From assembly GCF_004769575.1 (NCBI RefSeq), contig NZ_RQGA01000003.1, positions 558,001 to 622,000 of the forward strand: 64,000 nt of DNA, written 5' to 3'. Position numbers and translations under genes: made by a program. Source of the stretch: Leptospira perdikensis (GTDB taxonomy: Bacteria; Spirochaetota; Leptospiria; Leptospirales; Leptospiraceae). The notes beneath the pieces are model-generated. The model did no database searches. It saw nothing but the letters and a program-made list of their open reading frames with translations, and was not told where the DNA came from. The first letter of the stretch is position 1. Every line of letters begins with the position of its first letter. Below are positions 36,510 through 44,994 of this stretch, piece by piece.

Positions 36510-37035
36510 TGATTTCATCTGTTTGATCACCAGCTAATTCTTGTTCAAGATTTTCTTGTGTATAACCTTCATCAGGTAAAACACGAAATTTTACTTCATC
36601 CACGGTGTCACCTTCGTGAACGATCTTGATTAAATACTCACCAGTTCTTAATAGAGAAAATTCATCTCTGATCGCAAGAGATTCCGGTTCGGCCCTTTTC
36701 TTTTTGATATCAATTTCAACATAATCTAGTTCATAACGATTCAGTGAAATATGAAAGTCCGTTTCAAGACCTGGACTTCTTGAGAATTGATAAACGTAAT
36801 GTATGGTATCTGTAGGAGAAAAGATAAGATCATCACGCATCATTTTATAGTCTGTGATGGTTTGGATGTGTTTTTCCAAAATGTCCATTTCTTCCATTTT
36901 GGTTGTAGTCCAGCCAAATTCACCTTTAGGAACCCCACATTGGATGAGAGTGGCTGTAAATAGAATGGGCAAAAGGGGAAGGATGCGTTTGGAAAAATTC
37001 CGAATGAGGGGATCTAATACCGAATTCTGTCTCAT
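36493..37035 (-). CDS. Probable lipoprotein in the pgs operon
   Basis: 180 residues from the ATG giving a compact signal sequence (KRILPLLPILFTATLIQC) with lipobox LIQC. In-frame starts further upstream would run back across the neighbouring small gene and are unlikely. The mature part is beta-rich with a PTDTIHYVYQFSRSPG stretch and a charged tail. No family recognised. It follows the 62-residue membrane protein by 53 nt at the downstream end of the pgsB-pgsC-pgsW run, so an accessory role in that pathway is possible. Confidence 0.65.
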   Translation of the reverse strand: MRQNSVLDPLIRNFSKRILPLLPILFTATLIQCGVPKGEFGWTTTKMEEMDILEKHIQTITDYKMMRDDLIFSPTDTIHYVYQFSRSPGLETDFHISLNRYELDYVEIDIKKKRAEPESLAIRDEFSLLRTGEYLIKIVHEGDTVDEVKFRVLPDEGYTQENLEQELAGDQTDEIIKYSR

Positions 37036-37088
37036 CTTAGTTTCATTTTCGACAGAATTTCGAATTCGCATGTTAGGAAATCGAAACT

Positions 37089-37277
37089 TTACTCTATAAT
37101 TTTTCCACGATCCGAAATATCCTTTTCCTTTGTTTGGGTCCATTCTGGATTTTTGGGATGTCCTTCCCTTTGTTTGTTTCCTAATTCTTCGGCAATTTTG
37201 GCAGGTAAAATCAAAATACGACTCACCCATCGTAGGACCAAAAAAAGGAGGATTGAAAGGACGATAATTTTTGCCAT
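37089..37277 (-). CDS. Small single-helix membrane protein in the pgs operon
   Basis: 62 residues: an N-terminal transmembrane helix (AKIIVLSILLFLVLRWVSRILI) and a charged cytoplasmic tail ending in KDISDRGKIIE. AGGTGAGG lies just before the ATG. It follows pgsW by 6 nt. The layout resembles DUF4834-type small proteins, without enough length for certainty. The other reading frame through this stretch gives a Cys/Arg-rich, unconvincing product, so this frame is preferred. Confidence 0.68.
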   Translation of the reverse strand: MAKIIVLSILLFLVLRWVSRILILPAKIAEELGNKQREGHPKNPEWTQTKEKDISDRGKIIE

Positions 37278-37283
37278 AACACC

Positions 37284-38417
37284 TCACCTGGCCCGAAGCG
37301 ATTTGGGAAGATGACGGTCCTCCTGATTTTCGCCCCAACCGAGCCTTGTCACACCATACAATCCCACTAGGAGAAAAAGGAAAACGGAAAGATAAAGTAA
37401 GGGACTGTATTCTTCTGAATAAAATACCCTTCCTTCTCCTGGTTTGGGCACTTTTTTAGGAGTTTGGGGAAGGCCGAATTTTCTGGCGAGGGATTCGATT
37501 TGGATGAAATTGATGACAGGAATTTCTCGTTCTAAGAAGGATTTAATCACTGAATTAGGAATGTGAATTTCTTCCGGTAAATTGGTGATGAGTCCATTTT
37601 TGAACACCTGTTTCCCTAAGTTGGTTCCAAGGATGGTTGTACCACCTCCAACATTTACAAATAATTTGATTGGTTTTCCACCAGACAATTCATCATACAA
37701 TTTCATTCGTTTTTCAATTGAATCATCAAAGTGAATGGGGTCCAAAAGTTTTACTTGGTTTCTTTGTAAGGATCGACCGAGAAGATCTTTACCTTCTTTA
37801 GAAATTCCCATGGCTTTGTCTTGAATGCCACCAAGAGACGCATAACTTGATTTAAACGAAAAAATTCCTGATTCAACAAGTTCCTTTTCCATATCCAACC
37901 ATAACATTTGTGGATGGTTTGCTCCGAATTGTGATGCGGAAGCACTCGAGATAATGATTGGTTTGAGTTTTAAAGTATCTAGCGCTGCAAATAAACATAT
38001 ATTGAGTGCAGGAAAAGATCCAGATACTGCAACTGCGACTGTATCACCTTCTTCTAATTTTGCTTTTTTTAGAAATTGGATCATCACTGCTGCGAAGTTA
38101 GGATTGATTGAAGTTTGTTTTGCTGACAACGAACCGCTGTTACTAGTAACAACGGTTAAAAATTCTCCAATTAGTCCTGAATTGGTTGGATCTAGTTCTT
38201 TATAATCTGGTTTTTTATGTTTTAGAAGTTCGGGTTTTAGAATTTGGAATCCACGTTCCGCAAGTTTTGCCGCATGGAGTTTTTTTTTGAAGTAAGATTG
38301 TTCTTTTTTTACCTTACATGTTTCGATTAACATTAGGCCTAAGATTCCGAGTACTGCTAATAAAAATAAGGCAATTCGGGAATGTTTCCAAGGAGACCAA
38401 TAAATTTTAGTCATCAT
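37284..38417 (-). CDS. pgsW: Poly-gamma-glutamate system protein PgsW
   Basis: 377 residues with one N-terminal helix (about 14-32) and one near the C terminus (about 345-365); between them is an extracytoplasmic alpha/beta domain. VAVAVSGSFPALNICLFAAL and FVNVGGGTTILGTNLG look like phosphate- or nucleotide-loop-like turns. This domain layout next to pgsB and pgsC is that of the TIGR04332-type protein found in partial PGA systems. Its exact reaction is unknown. It overlaps pgsC by 4 nt. Confidence 0.82.
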   Translation of the reverse strand: MMTKIYWSPWKHSRIALFLLAVLGILGLMLIETCKVKKEQSYFKKKLHAAKLAERGFQILKPELLKHKKPDYKELDPTNSGLIGEFLTVVTSNSGSLSAKQTSINPNFAAVMIQFLKKAKLEEGDTVAVAVSGSFPALNICLFAALDTLKLKPIIISSASASQFGANHPQMLWLDMEKELVESGIFSFKSSYASLGGIQDKAMGISKEGKDLLGRSLQRNQVKLLDPIHFDDSIEKRMKLYDELSGGKPIKLFVNVGGGTTILGTNLGKQVFKNGLITNLPEEIHIPNSVIKSFLEREIPVINFIQIESLARKFGLPQTPKKVPKPGEGRVFYSEEYSPLLYLSVFLFLLVGLYGVTRLGWGENQEDRHLPKSLRAR

Positions 38418-38878
38418 AATGTTTCTAACTCTGTGCCCAAGATGAAAATCAGGAGAATTTTTACAAATATAGAGGCAAGGATGAGTACTGAAGTGGTTTC
38501 TAATACACCTTGCCTTTCATACCAAACGGCAATCAGTCCCGGAATGATAAAACCAATACCTCTTACTTCTGAAAGGTATCCAATATCGATATCGGGTAGG
38601 ATTTGATAATTTAGTAAATATCCAAAAAAATAACCAAATAACAATATAAAGACGATTTTTCTTTTCCCAAAAATAAGTAAAAAATTGGAAAGTACTTCTA
38701 CGCAAATATAAGAAAGTAAAGCAATGAGAAAGGTAAGGGCTATGTTTTTCGGGTGGTTTAAAGACATGGCCAAATATCCCGGAACCACAAGTCCTGTTCC
38801 AAGAATTCCAAACAATTCTGAAAATACTAAACTAACAACAAGGCTAAGCCCGATGGATAGAGGAAGAATTTCATTCAT
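38414..38878 (-). CDS. pgsC: Poly-gamma-glutamate synthase membrane subunit PgsC/CapC
   Basis: 154 residues, almost entirely hydrophobic, with about five helices. LVFSELFGILGTGLVVPGYLAM matches the PgsC/CapC N-terminal motif, and GLIAVWYERQGVLET the conserved C-terminal segment. PgsC binds the PgsB ligase at the inner membrane to form the polymerising complex. It overlaps both neighbours (8 nt with pgsB, 4 nt with pgsW), so subunits are probably made in fixed ratio. Confidence 0.88.
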   Translation of the reverse strand: MNEILPLSIGLSLVVSLVFSELFGILGTGLVVPGYLAMSLNHPKNIALTFLIALLSYICVEVLSNFLLIFGKRKIVFILLFGYFFGYLLNYQILPDIDIGYLSEVRGIGFIIPGLIAVWYERQGVLETTSVLILASIFVKILLIFILGTELETL

Positions 38879-40067
38879 TCGTTTGTTCCGACCTATTTTT
38901 CAGATATAAGGATAAATCCATTCCGAGTCCTACGATATTTCCAATCCCAAAAACCAAAGATTGTTTTGGTAGTATAGAAAGTAAAGATTCAAAAATCTCA
39001 TCTAAACTTAAATCCTCCCATACAAAAATAGGAATGTCTTTTTTTGAATATGTTTTTAGATATTTAAAAGCAAGAGATGTTGAGGATCCAATCAAAATTA
39101 CTGCTTCGTATCCTTCCCAATTGGCAAACTCTTTTGCTAATTGATGACTTCGTTCTGGTCTATCATCTCTCGTATGAAACAAGATAAACCGTTTATTGTA
39201 TTGTGGATATCTTTCAATGACTGATGACCATATGAGTTTAGTGCTATTGGGATCGTTTGCCGCCATTGCATTAGCATATAAAAATTCTTTTCCAAAAAAA
39301 TGAATTGGTGAAACAGAAAGGGCTCCTGGATCTGGATTTACTTTCCACATAGCTTCTAGAGCTTTATTTCGATTGACTCCGAGTAATTCACAAACCTGAA
39401 GAGCTAAAGATACATTCTCTTTATGTTCCCAATACGAAAACTGATTCATCTCTTCATCTGTGATTGTTTGAATTGATCCTTCTTTGTTTATAATTGCTTT
39501 TGATTTTCGATCCTCACATACTTCCTGAACCAATGATTCAAATTCAGTTGGTCCAGTGATAAGTGTTCCCTTTATAGGACAGGCAGATAATAATGATTTG
39601 GCGACGTCGACTAAGTTTGGTCCCATTACTTCTAAATGATCTTCTCTAATGTTTGTAATTACGCCGATATCTGATTTTAAAATTTGTCCTTCGCTCGCCC
39701 ACTGGTAACGTGGCTCTAGGGCCATACATTCCAACACAACAATTTCAGCTCCGCTTTGTTCGGCTTTTTTTAGAATTTTAATTTGTTCTAAAATTGATGG
39801 TTTTCCAAATCGAGATATAGATTCTTCAGATCCATCTGGAAAAATGATTCTTGCCATACTCCCGGTTGTTTTTGCAAAAACAGAGATCCCGGTCGCAGAA
39901 AGTCCAGCACGTATGAGTCTTGTTACACTAGATTTTCCTCGGGTTCCGTTTACGTGAATTCTATGTTTAAACTTTTTTAATGTTCGAATGTGAAAAAAGT
40001 ATTCAACTGTATAATAAAGTAACAAAACGAGGATGATGAGAAAAAAAAGAAAAGCGTTTGGTTTCAT
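38871..40067 (-). CDS. pgsB: Poly-gamma-glutamate synthase PgsB (Mur-ligase-like)
   Basis: 398 residues. An N-terminal helix anchors it (about 4-22). The ATP loop HVNGTRGKSSVTRLIRAGL is the PgsB/CapB form of the Mur-ligase P-loop, followed by VVLECMALEPRYQWAS and GVITNIREDHLEVMGP, as in CapB. The enzyme ligates glutamates through the gamma-carboxyl using ATP. No pgsA/capA or pgsE/capE is visible nearby, so the product may stay short, be anchored by the downstream genes, or differ from classical capsule PGA. Confidence 0.9.
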   Translation of the reverse strand: MKPNAFLFFLIILVLLLYYTVEYFFHIRTLKKFKHRIHVNGTRGKSSVTRLIRAGLSATGISVFAKTTGSMARIIFPDGSEESISRFGKPSILEQIKILKKAEQSGAEIVVLECMALEPRYQWASEGQILKSDIGVITNIREDHLEVMGPNLVDVAKSLLSACPIKGTLITGPTEFESLVQEVCEDRKSKAIINKEGSIQTITDEEMNQFSYWEHKENVSLALQVCELLGVNRNKALEAMWKVNPDPGALSVSPIHFFGKEFLYANAMAANDPNSTKLIWSSVIERYPQYNKRFILFHTRDDRPERSHQLAKEFANWEGYEAVILIGSSTSLAFKYLKTYSKKDIPIFVWEDLSLDEIFESLLSILPKQSLVFGIGNIVGLGMDLSLYLKNRSEQTNE

Positions 40068-40151
40068 CTTAAATTTTTTGGATGATACATTTCCTTCAAG
40101 GGAATGTCATTTGATTGTAACTCAAAACTGAGAAGATTCACGTAGTTTTCT

Positions 40152-42548
40152 ATGAGCATACGTTACAAATTCTTATTAATATTGAGTGTGAGTCAAATTC
40201 TTCTTGTAATTGCTCTCACAACTAGTTTTGCCTATCTTCTGCAATCGGTTAAAAATATCCCACAAACACAACGTGCCGAGGACTTATCTCGGAATTTTCA
40301 AAGAGAACTGGAATTTAAAGAAGAAAAACTGCGTTTATTGCTAGAGGAAATCACTTTTAACTCCCAAACTCGTGGGATTTTAGAAAGAGGACTTGCCGAT
40401 CGTTCCGTTTTATCCAAGGAACTTCCTTACTTACAACAAATTTTAAAACGATATGGCCTTTCTATTTTCGAAATTGGAGACAACCAAGGTAAGGTTTTGT
40501 TCCGCGTGCATCGTCCCAAAGATTTTGGAGATGATAAAAAAAATCAACCTATCATTCGGAATGCGCTGAATGGGTTATCCACTGCTGCTTTGGAGGATGG
40601 ACATAGTGGGCTGGGATTTAGATTGGCGGCTCCTCTTTTTGGTCGGGGAACTTTACTTATCGGTCAAGTTGTGGATGATAATTTTACAAAAACCATTTCG
40701 AAAGACAATCGAATTCATTTAGCAATTTTTCAAGAGGGAAAAGTTAAAACGATAGGATCTGATATGATCCGTTTGGTAATGAATGAAAATCCAACTTTGT
40801 TAATGGATGAACAGAGGTTTCACTTTCAAAGTAAACCATATTATATGGTGAAAATTCCATATGTTGGTAATTCTCAATCTGTGAAAAAGTTAGTCTTTCA
40901 TGTGATGATTGATGAAAACGAAGTAGAATCTAAAACTTGGAAAATTTGGTCCTTTTTTGTTGTCGCATCGCTCGTGCTATGTGGTGTCATTTTTCTTATT
41001 TCATTTTTGTTTTCTCGAGATATGGTGGAAGCGATTAAACTTCTTACTACCGCGATGGTGGATTTGGATCAGTGGAAACCGGAAACTTTGCCAACTCACA
41101 GAAGTGATGAAATTGGGCAGATGGGAAGAGTTTTTGTGGGAATGAAAGAGGAATTAGCAGAACACCAAAATCATTTAGAGGAAATGGTAAACCAAAGAAC
41201 CAGGGAACTGAATGAAACATTATCTGAGATGCAAAAACTCCAAGACAAACAAGATGGAGATTATTTTTTAACTTCACTTCTCATCAAACCCTTACGTGGT
41301 TCTTTTTCTAAATCAGAAACCATTTCGATTAAAATTTTTGAACGGCAGATGAAACAATTCCGATTCAGAAACAAACAATCGGAAATTGGGGGTGACCTTT
41401 CCGTATCTGACTCTATATATTTGATGGGTAAAAAGTATACGGTCTTTCTCAATGCAGATGCTATGGGTAAGTCCATTCAAGGTGCTGGCGGGGCACTTGT
41501 AATGGGTACTGTTTTTAAATCCATTATCACAAGAACCCAAAAACTACGTTATATGCAAGACAGACATCCTGAACGATGGCTGAAAGAATGTTTCCAAGAA
41601 GTTCATAACGTATTTATCAGTTTTGATGGTCATATGTTACTGTCCGCTATACTAGGATTAGTTGATGAGGAAACAGGGACTTTGTATTATATCAATGCAG
41701 AACACCCTTGGATTGTATTGTATCGTGATGGTAATGCAAGTTTTCTTGAGAATGAACATTCCTTACGCAAAATCGGTTTCACCGAAATGAGTGGTGACGA
41801 AGTGGTAATTCAAATTTATCCTCTTCGACCTGGTGACGTATTGATATTAGGATCGGATGGACGGGATGATTTGTTTGTTGGTCAATCGGGTGGAAACCGA
41901 GTGATCAATGATGATGAAACTGTATTTTTGCGACATGTCACGGAAGGTGCAGGGGACTTAAATTTAATTTGTAAAGCAATGTCTTTGTTTGGAGATCTCA
42001 CCGACGACTTAAGTTTGATGCGAATTGCTTTTTTAGAAGAAGTTGCATATGCTGCGAAAGAATCTGCCAAACCGAATATTTATTACCAAATGTTGGGAGA
42101 AGGAATTCAATCTTATCGTGACGGGGAATGGAATAACGCAATCTTTGCTTTGGAACTTGCATTGGAATCTGAACCAGATGATCTCTATTGTTTAAGAGAA
42201 TTGTCCAAGTTGTATATGAAATCCAAGGATTATGAAAAGGCAATTGAACTTGCGAATCGGTATTTACAATTGAATCCAGGAGATACTGACTTTTTGTTTT
42301 ATATTGCATATGCTCATAAACAAAGAAGAGACTTTGTACTAGCCACAGATTTTGCAGAAAGGCTTCGATTCAGAGACCCCAAAAATTTTAATAATTTATT
42401 GTTACTTGCAGAAATACTAATGCATCGACGGGACATTGAACGTTCCAAAGAAGTGCTTCTTGCCTTACAAGAAATGGCTCCAGAAAATCCCAAAGTTCAG
42501 AAGTTAAAAAACTTTTGGAAGAAAATGGTGACTACTTCTGTGAGTTAA
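40152..42548 (+). CDS. HAMP-SpoIIE-type serine phosphatase with TPR repeats
   Basis: 798 residues. Transmembrane helix about 7-30, a Cache-like periplasmic domain to about 255, a second helix about 262-285, HAMP about 290-340, a coiled coil with LEEMVNQRTRELNETLSEMQ, a SpoIIE domain about 370-635 with GGDLSVSDS, NADAMGKS and GSDGRDDL, then TPR-like repeats to the end. It is a membrane-bound sensor phosphatase. The catalytic-TPR half is closely related to that of the 468-3038 protein, with a different sensor. Its stop is 1 nt from that of the convergent STAS gene, a plausible substrate. Confidence 0.9.
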   Translation: MSIRYKFLLILSVSQILLVIALTTSFAYLLQSVKNIPQTQRAEDLSRNFQRELEFKEEKLRLLLEEITFNSQTRGILERGLADRSVLSKELPYLQQILKRYGLSIFEIGDNQGKVLFRVHRPKDFGDDKKNQPIIRNALNGLSTAALEDGHSGLGFRLAAPLFGRGTLLIGQVVDDNFTKTISKDNRIHLAIFQEGKVKTIGSDMIRLVMNENPTLLMDEQRFHFQSKPYYMVKIPYVGNSQSVKKLVFHVMIDENEVESKTWKIWSFFVVASLVLCGVIFLISFLFSRDMVEAIKLLTTAMVDLDQWKPETLPTHRSDEIGQMGRVFVGMKEELAEHQNHLEEMVNQRTRELNETLSEMQKLQDKQDGDYFLTSLLIKPLRGSFSKSETISIKIFERQMKQFRFRNKQSEIGGDLSVSDSIYLMGKKYTVFLNADAMGKSIQGAGGALVMGTVFKSIITRTQKLRYMQDRHPERWLKECFQEVHNVFISFDGHMLLSAILGLVDEETGTLYYINAEHPWIVLYRDGNASFLENEHSLRKIGFTEMSGDEVVIQIYPLRPGDVLILGSDGRDDLFVGQSGGNRVINDDETVFLRHVTEGAGDLNLICKAMSLFGDLTDDLSLMRIAFLEEVAYAAKESAKPNIYYQMLGEGIQSYRDGEWNNAIFALELALESEPDDLYCLRELSKLYMKSKDYEKAIELANRYLQLNPGDTDFLFYIAYAHKQRRDFVLATDFAERLRFRDPKNFNNLLLLAEILMHRRDIERSKEVLLALQEMAPENPKVQKLKNFWKKMVTTSVS

Positions 42549-42549
42549 G

Positions 42550-42885
42550 TTATTTGAATGAGTTAATTGCTTCTTCCGTACTTTCAAAGATTTGAATAAC
42601 GGAAGAGATTTTTGAGATACGAAAGATTTGCCTGATGGTTTTGGAAACGTTCACAATACGCAACCCACCACCTAAATCTGTTAATTTATCATTCAAAGAC
42701 ATGATCAGTCCAAATCCAGAAGAATCAATAAAGCTGACTCCTTCCAAATCGAAGATAAATCGGTGTTCTTCCTGGGATGCAGATTCTTTGATTCGTTCTT
42801 TTAGAATGCCGGCGTTTAACATATCTAAGTTGCCGAACAACTTCAGAACAACAATGCCATCAGATTTAGATTCTGTATATTCCAT
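42550..42885 (-). CDS. STAS-domain anti-sigma factor antagonist
   Basis: 111 residues, one STAS domain (SpoIIAA/RsbV type): VVLKLFGNLDMLNAGILKERI, then FIFDLEGVSFIDSSGFGLIM with the phosphorylatable Ser in DSSG. It would be phosphorylated by an anti-sigma kinase and restored by SpoIIE phosphatases. The convergent neighbour is such a phosphatase; no RsbW-type kinase is in the window. It is the last gene of the minus-strand run, 44 nt after the beta-lactamase-fold gene. Confidence 0.93.
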   Translation of the reverse strand: MEYTESKSDGIVVLKLFGNLDMLNAGILKERIKESASQEEHRFIFDLEGVSFIDSSGFGLIMSLNDKLTDLGGGLRIVNVSKTIRQIFRISKISSVIQIFESTEEAINSFK

Positions 42886-42929
42886 TGAACCGTTTTGAGA
42901 ATAGCCAATTTTCCGGTTTGGTCAATAGA

Positions 42930-44978
42930 TTAATTGACGAACTTATCCCATTTTTCTTCAACCGAAATGGATCGGAGAATCCGCCAAATTAGCTTAGAAC
43001 CATTTTCCGAATTGGTCATAATGACCACTCCGTACCCTTTTTCTGTATTGAAAAGGGCTAAGGACTTATGTCCCTTTGTATGGCCACCATGGAAGAAATA
43101 TTCTGTTTTGCCTGTGCGATTTAAGAAAAATCCATGGGCTACAAGAGCATGGACCGTGAGGTTGGCTGCACTCATTTTGGGTGAGAGTAGGTATTCCGCC
43201 GATTCCTTTGTAAGGAAGTTTGACTTTCCTTGTTTTGCTTTTGCAATTTCATAGAATAGCAGACCCACTTCTTCTGGAGTGGTCCAAAGCCCGCCTGAAG
43301 ATAGTTCGGGAGTGACAAAGGATTTTTGTGGAAGTATGTTGCCTAGTTCATCATACCCATCACAACGGTCTTCCTTCGTCTCAAGGTTTTGACGAAAGGT
43401 ACTTCTTGTCATATCTAAAGGTTGGAAAACAACTTCAGACATTAAGTTCTGAAACGATTTTCCCGTTCGTTCTGTAAGGATTTCTTGCACAATGCTATAA
43501 CCGCCACCGGAATACCTAGATTTGGTCCCAGGTTTGTAATATAGTTTTAATCCATTACCCTTTGTTGTATTTGTATCCTTTAACTCCCGTAAGTGTTTTT
43601 TTCCTGAGTTGATAGGGTCGTCCCAATTTCCTTTTTCAGTAAGCCCACTTGTGTGAGAGAGTAATAAATCTAGATTCACTAGGGATCGTCTTTTTCCTTT
43701 TGGAACGGACACTTTGTATTGTTTGAGTTTTCCAATCCAATTGGAATATAAATCTAGTTGTCCTGACTCAACCAATCTTAGCGTTGCGGTGGCAGTCATT
43801 GTTTTGGAAAGAGAACCTGCACGAAAAAGAGTATGTTGTGACTTTGTTCCATACATTTTTTTCCAACTAAGACCGTGGTTTCTAAACACGGCAATTCCAA
43901 GAGATGGAACTTTTTCTTCCTTCATTAAATCTTCTATATACACTTCGTTTGGAAGATTCGATTTTTTTTTCAGGTTTAACTTTTTTGCATCGAAGATGAT
44001 TTCTGTTAAGGCAGATTTTACAGATGATAGATCTCCTTTGCTATTTCCGTAAGGACTGATCACTGTGATAAAAATTCTACTTTTTAAATCATGGTAAATA
44101 AAATTGGAAATTCCTTTTTCTTTACCATAGGTCCAATAAAAATAATCTCCAACATAGGCACCTTCACCAAATGCAATCGGATCTTCTGATATAGAATCAG
44201 ATAAAACTGTTTTTTTGATGATTGTGTCTCTGGAAAGTTCTGAGATTAGTTTTGGTTTTTTAAGTTCTAAACTGAAAAGAGAAAGGTCTTCCGGAGTAGA
44301 ATAAATTCCCCTATTCCCAATTAAAACTTCGTTTGGTTCTACGTTTGTGTTTTGGAAACCAAGAGGGGTGAAAATTTTTTCTTTTAAATATTGAGGATAG
44401 GAAGTTCCTGAAACTTTTTCTATGATATAAGCTAGGAGGAAGTAATCGAGTCTACTATACTTCCAGTATTCGCCCGGAGGAAAGGCTGGTTTTAATTTGG
44501 ATTCTAAAAAAAATCGTTTGATATCTTCACGTTTTAAATGAGATTTTTCAGTATCAAAATTTGGTAGGAACTCAATGATTTTTGGTAATCCTGATGTATG
44601 TCGTAATAGATGGCCTATCGTAACTTTGGAATAGGGAAACCATTTTAAATGTTTTGAAACTGGATCTGATAAAGATATTTTTTTTTCTTCTTCTAATATA
44701 TGAATCGCAAAAGAAGTAAATGTTTTTGTAGACTCACCTAACGGAAAATTGTGCTTTTTGTAAAGTTGGGATCGTTTTCTTTTTTTCCCAACATAGATGG
44801 TTTCTCGAAAGAGGATATTGTCATCTTGGGAAATCAAGACAACACCTTGAAAACCTTCTTGTTTGATTTTTCTTCGGATCTTTTCTTTGGTTTCTTCAGA
44901 AAAAGAGCCGATTCCGGATTCTGTGCAGCTGGTGAAACATAAACTGAAAAGAACCCCAATGATAATCCGAAAGTGCAT
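42930..44978 (-). CDS. Tandem beta-lactamase-fold lipoprotein (first domain degenerate)
   Basis: 682 residues: a signal peptide with lipobox FTSC (Cys18), then two class C beta-lactamase/DD-peptidase-like domains (about 40-335 and 345-675). In the second, S389-L-S-K392, Y489-S-G and HGG (YFFHGGHTKGH) are intact. In the first, the aligned stretch reads G-E82-S-T-K85: the nucleophile serine is replaced by Glu, the Tyr motif is YSR, and HGG is YGK. So the first domain is probably non-catalytic. Likely a periplasmic peptidase or esterase. It follows gpmI by 16 nt. Confidence 0.85.
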   Translation of the reverse strand: MHFRIIIGVLFSLCFTSCTESGIGSFSEETKEKIRRKIKQEGFQGVVLISQDDNILFRETIYVGKKRKRSQLYKKHNFPLGESTKTFTSFAIHILEEEKKISLSDPVSKHLKWFPYSKVTIGHLLRHTSGLPKIIEFLPNFDTEKSHLKREDIKRFFLESKLKPAFPPGEYWKYSRLDYFLLAYIIEKVSGTSYPQYLKEKIFTPLGFQNTNVEPNEVLIGNRGIYSTPEDLSLFSLELKKPKLISELSRDTIIKKTVLSDSISEDPIAFGEGAYVGDYFYWTYGKEKGISNFIYHDLKSRIFITVISPYGNSKGDLSSVKSALTEIIFDAKKLNLKKKSNLPNEVYIEDLMKEEKVPSLGIAVFRNHGLSWKKMYGTKSQHTLFRAGSLSKTMTATATLRLVESGQLDLYSNWIGKLKQYKVSVPKGKRRSLVNLDLLLSHTSGLTEKGNWDDPINSGKKHLRELKDTNTTKGNGLKLYYKPGTKSRYSGGGYSIVQEILTERTGKSFQNLMSEVVFQPLDMTRSTFRQNLETKEDRCDGYDELGNILPQKSFVTPELSSGGLWTTPEEVGLLFYEIAKAKQGKSNFLTKESAEYLLSPKMSAANLTVHALVAHGFFLNRTGKTEYFFHGGHTKGHKSLALFNTEKGYGVVIMTNSENGSKLIWRILRSISVEEKWDKFVN

Positions 44979-44994
44979 AGTACCTTTTAAGGAC

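Noticed and set aside
36493..37338. Longer 281-residue form of the lipoprotein
   Set aside because: The extra N terminus (Cys/Arg-rich) covers the better-supported 62-residue gene with a strong ribosome-binding site; the signal-peptide start is inside.
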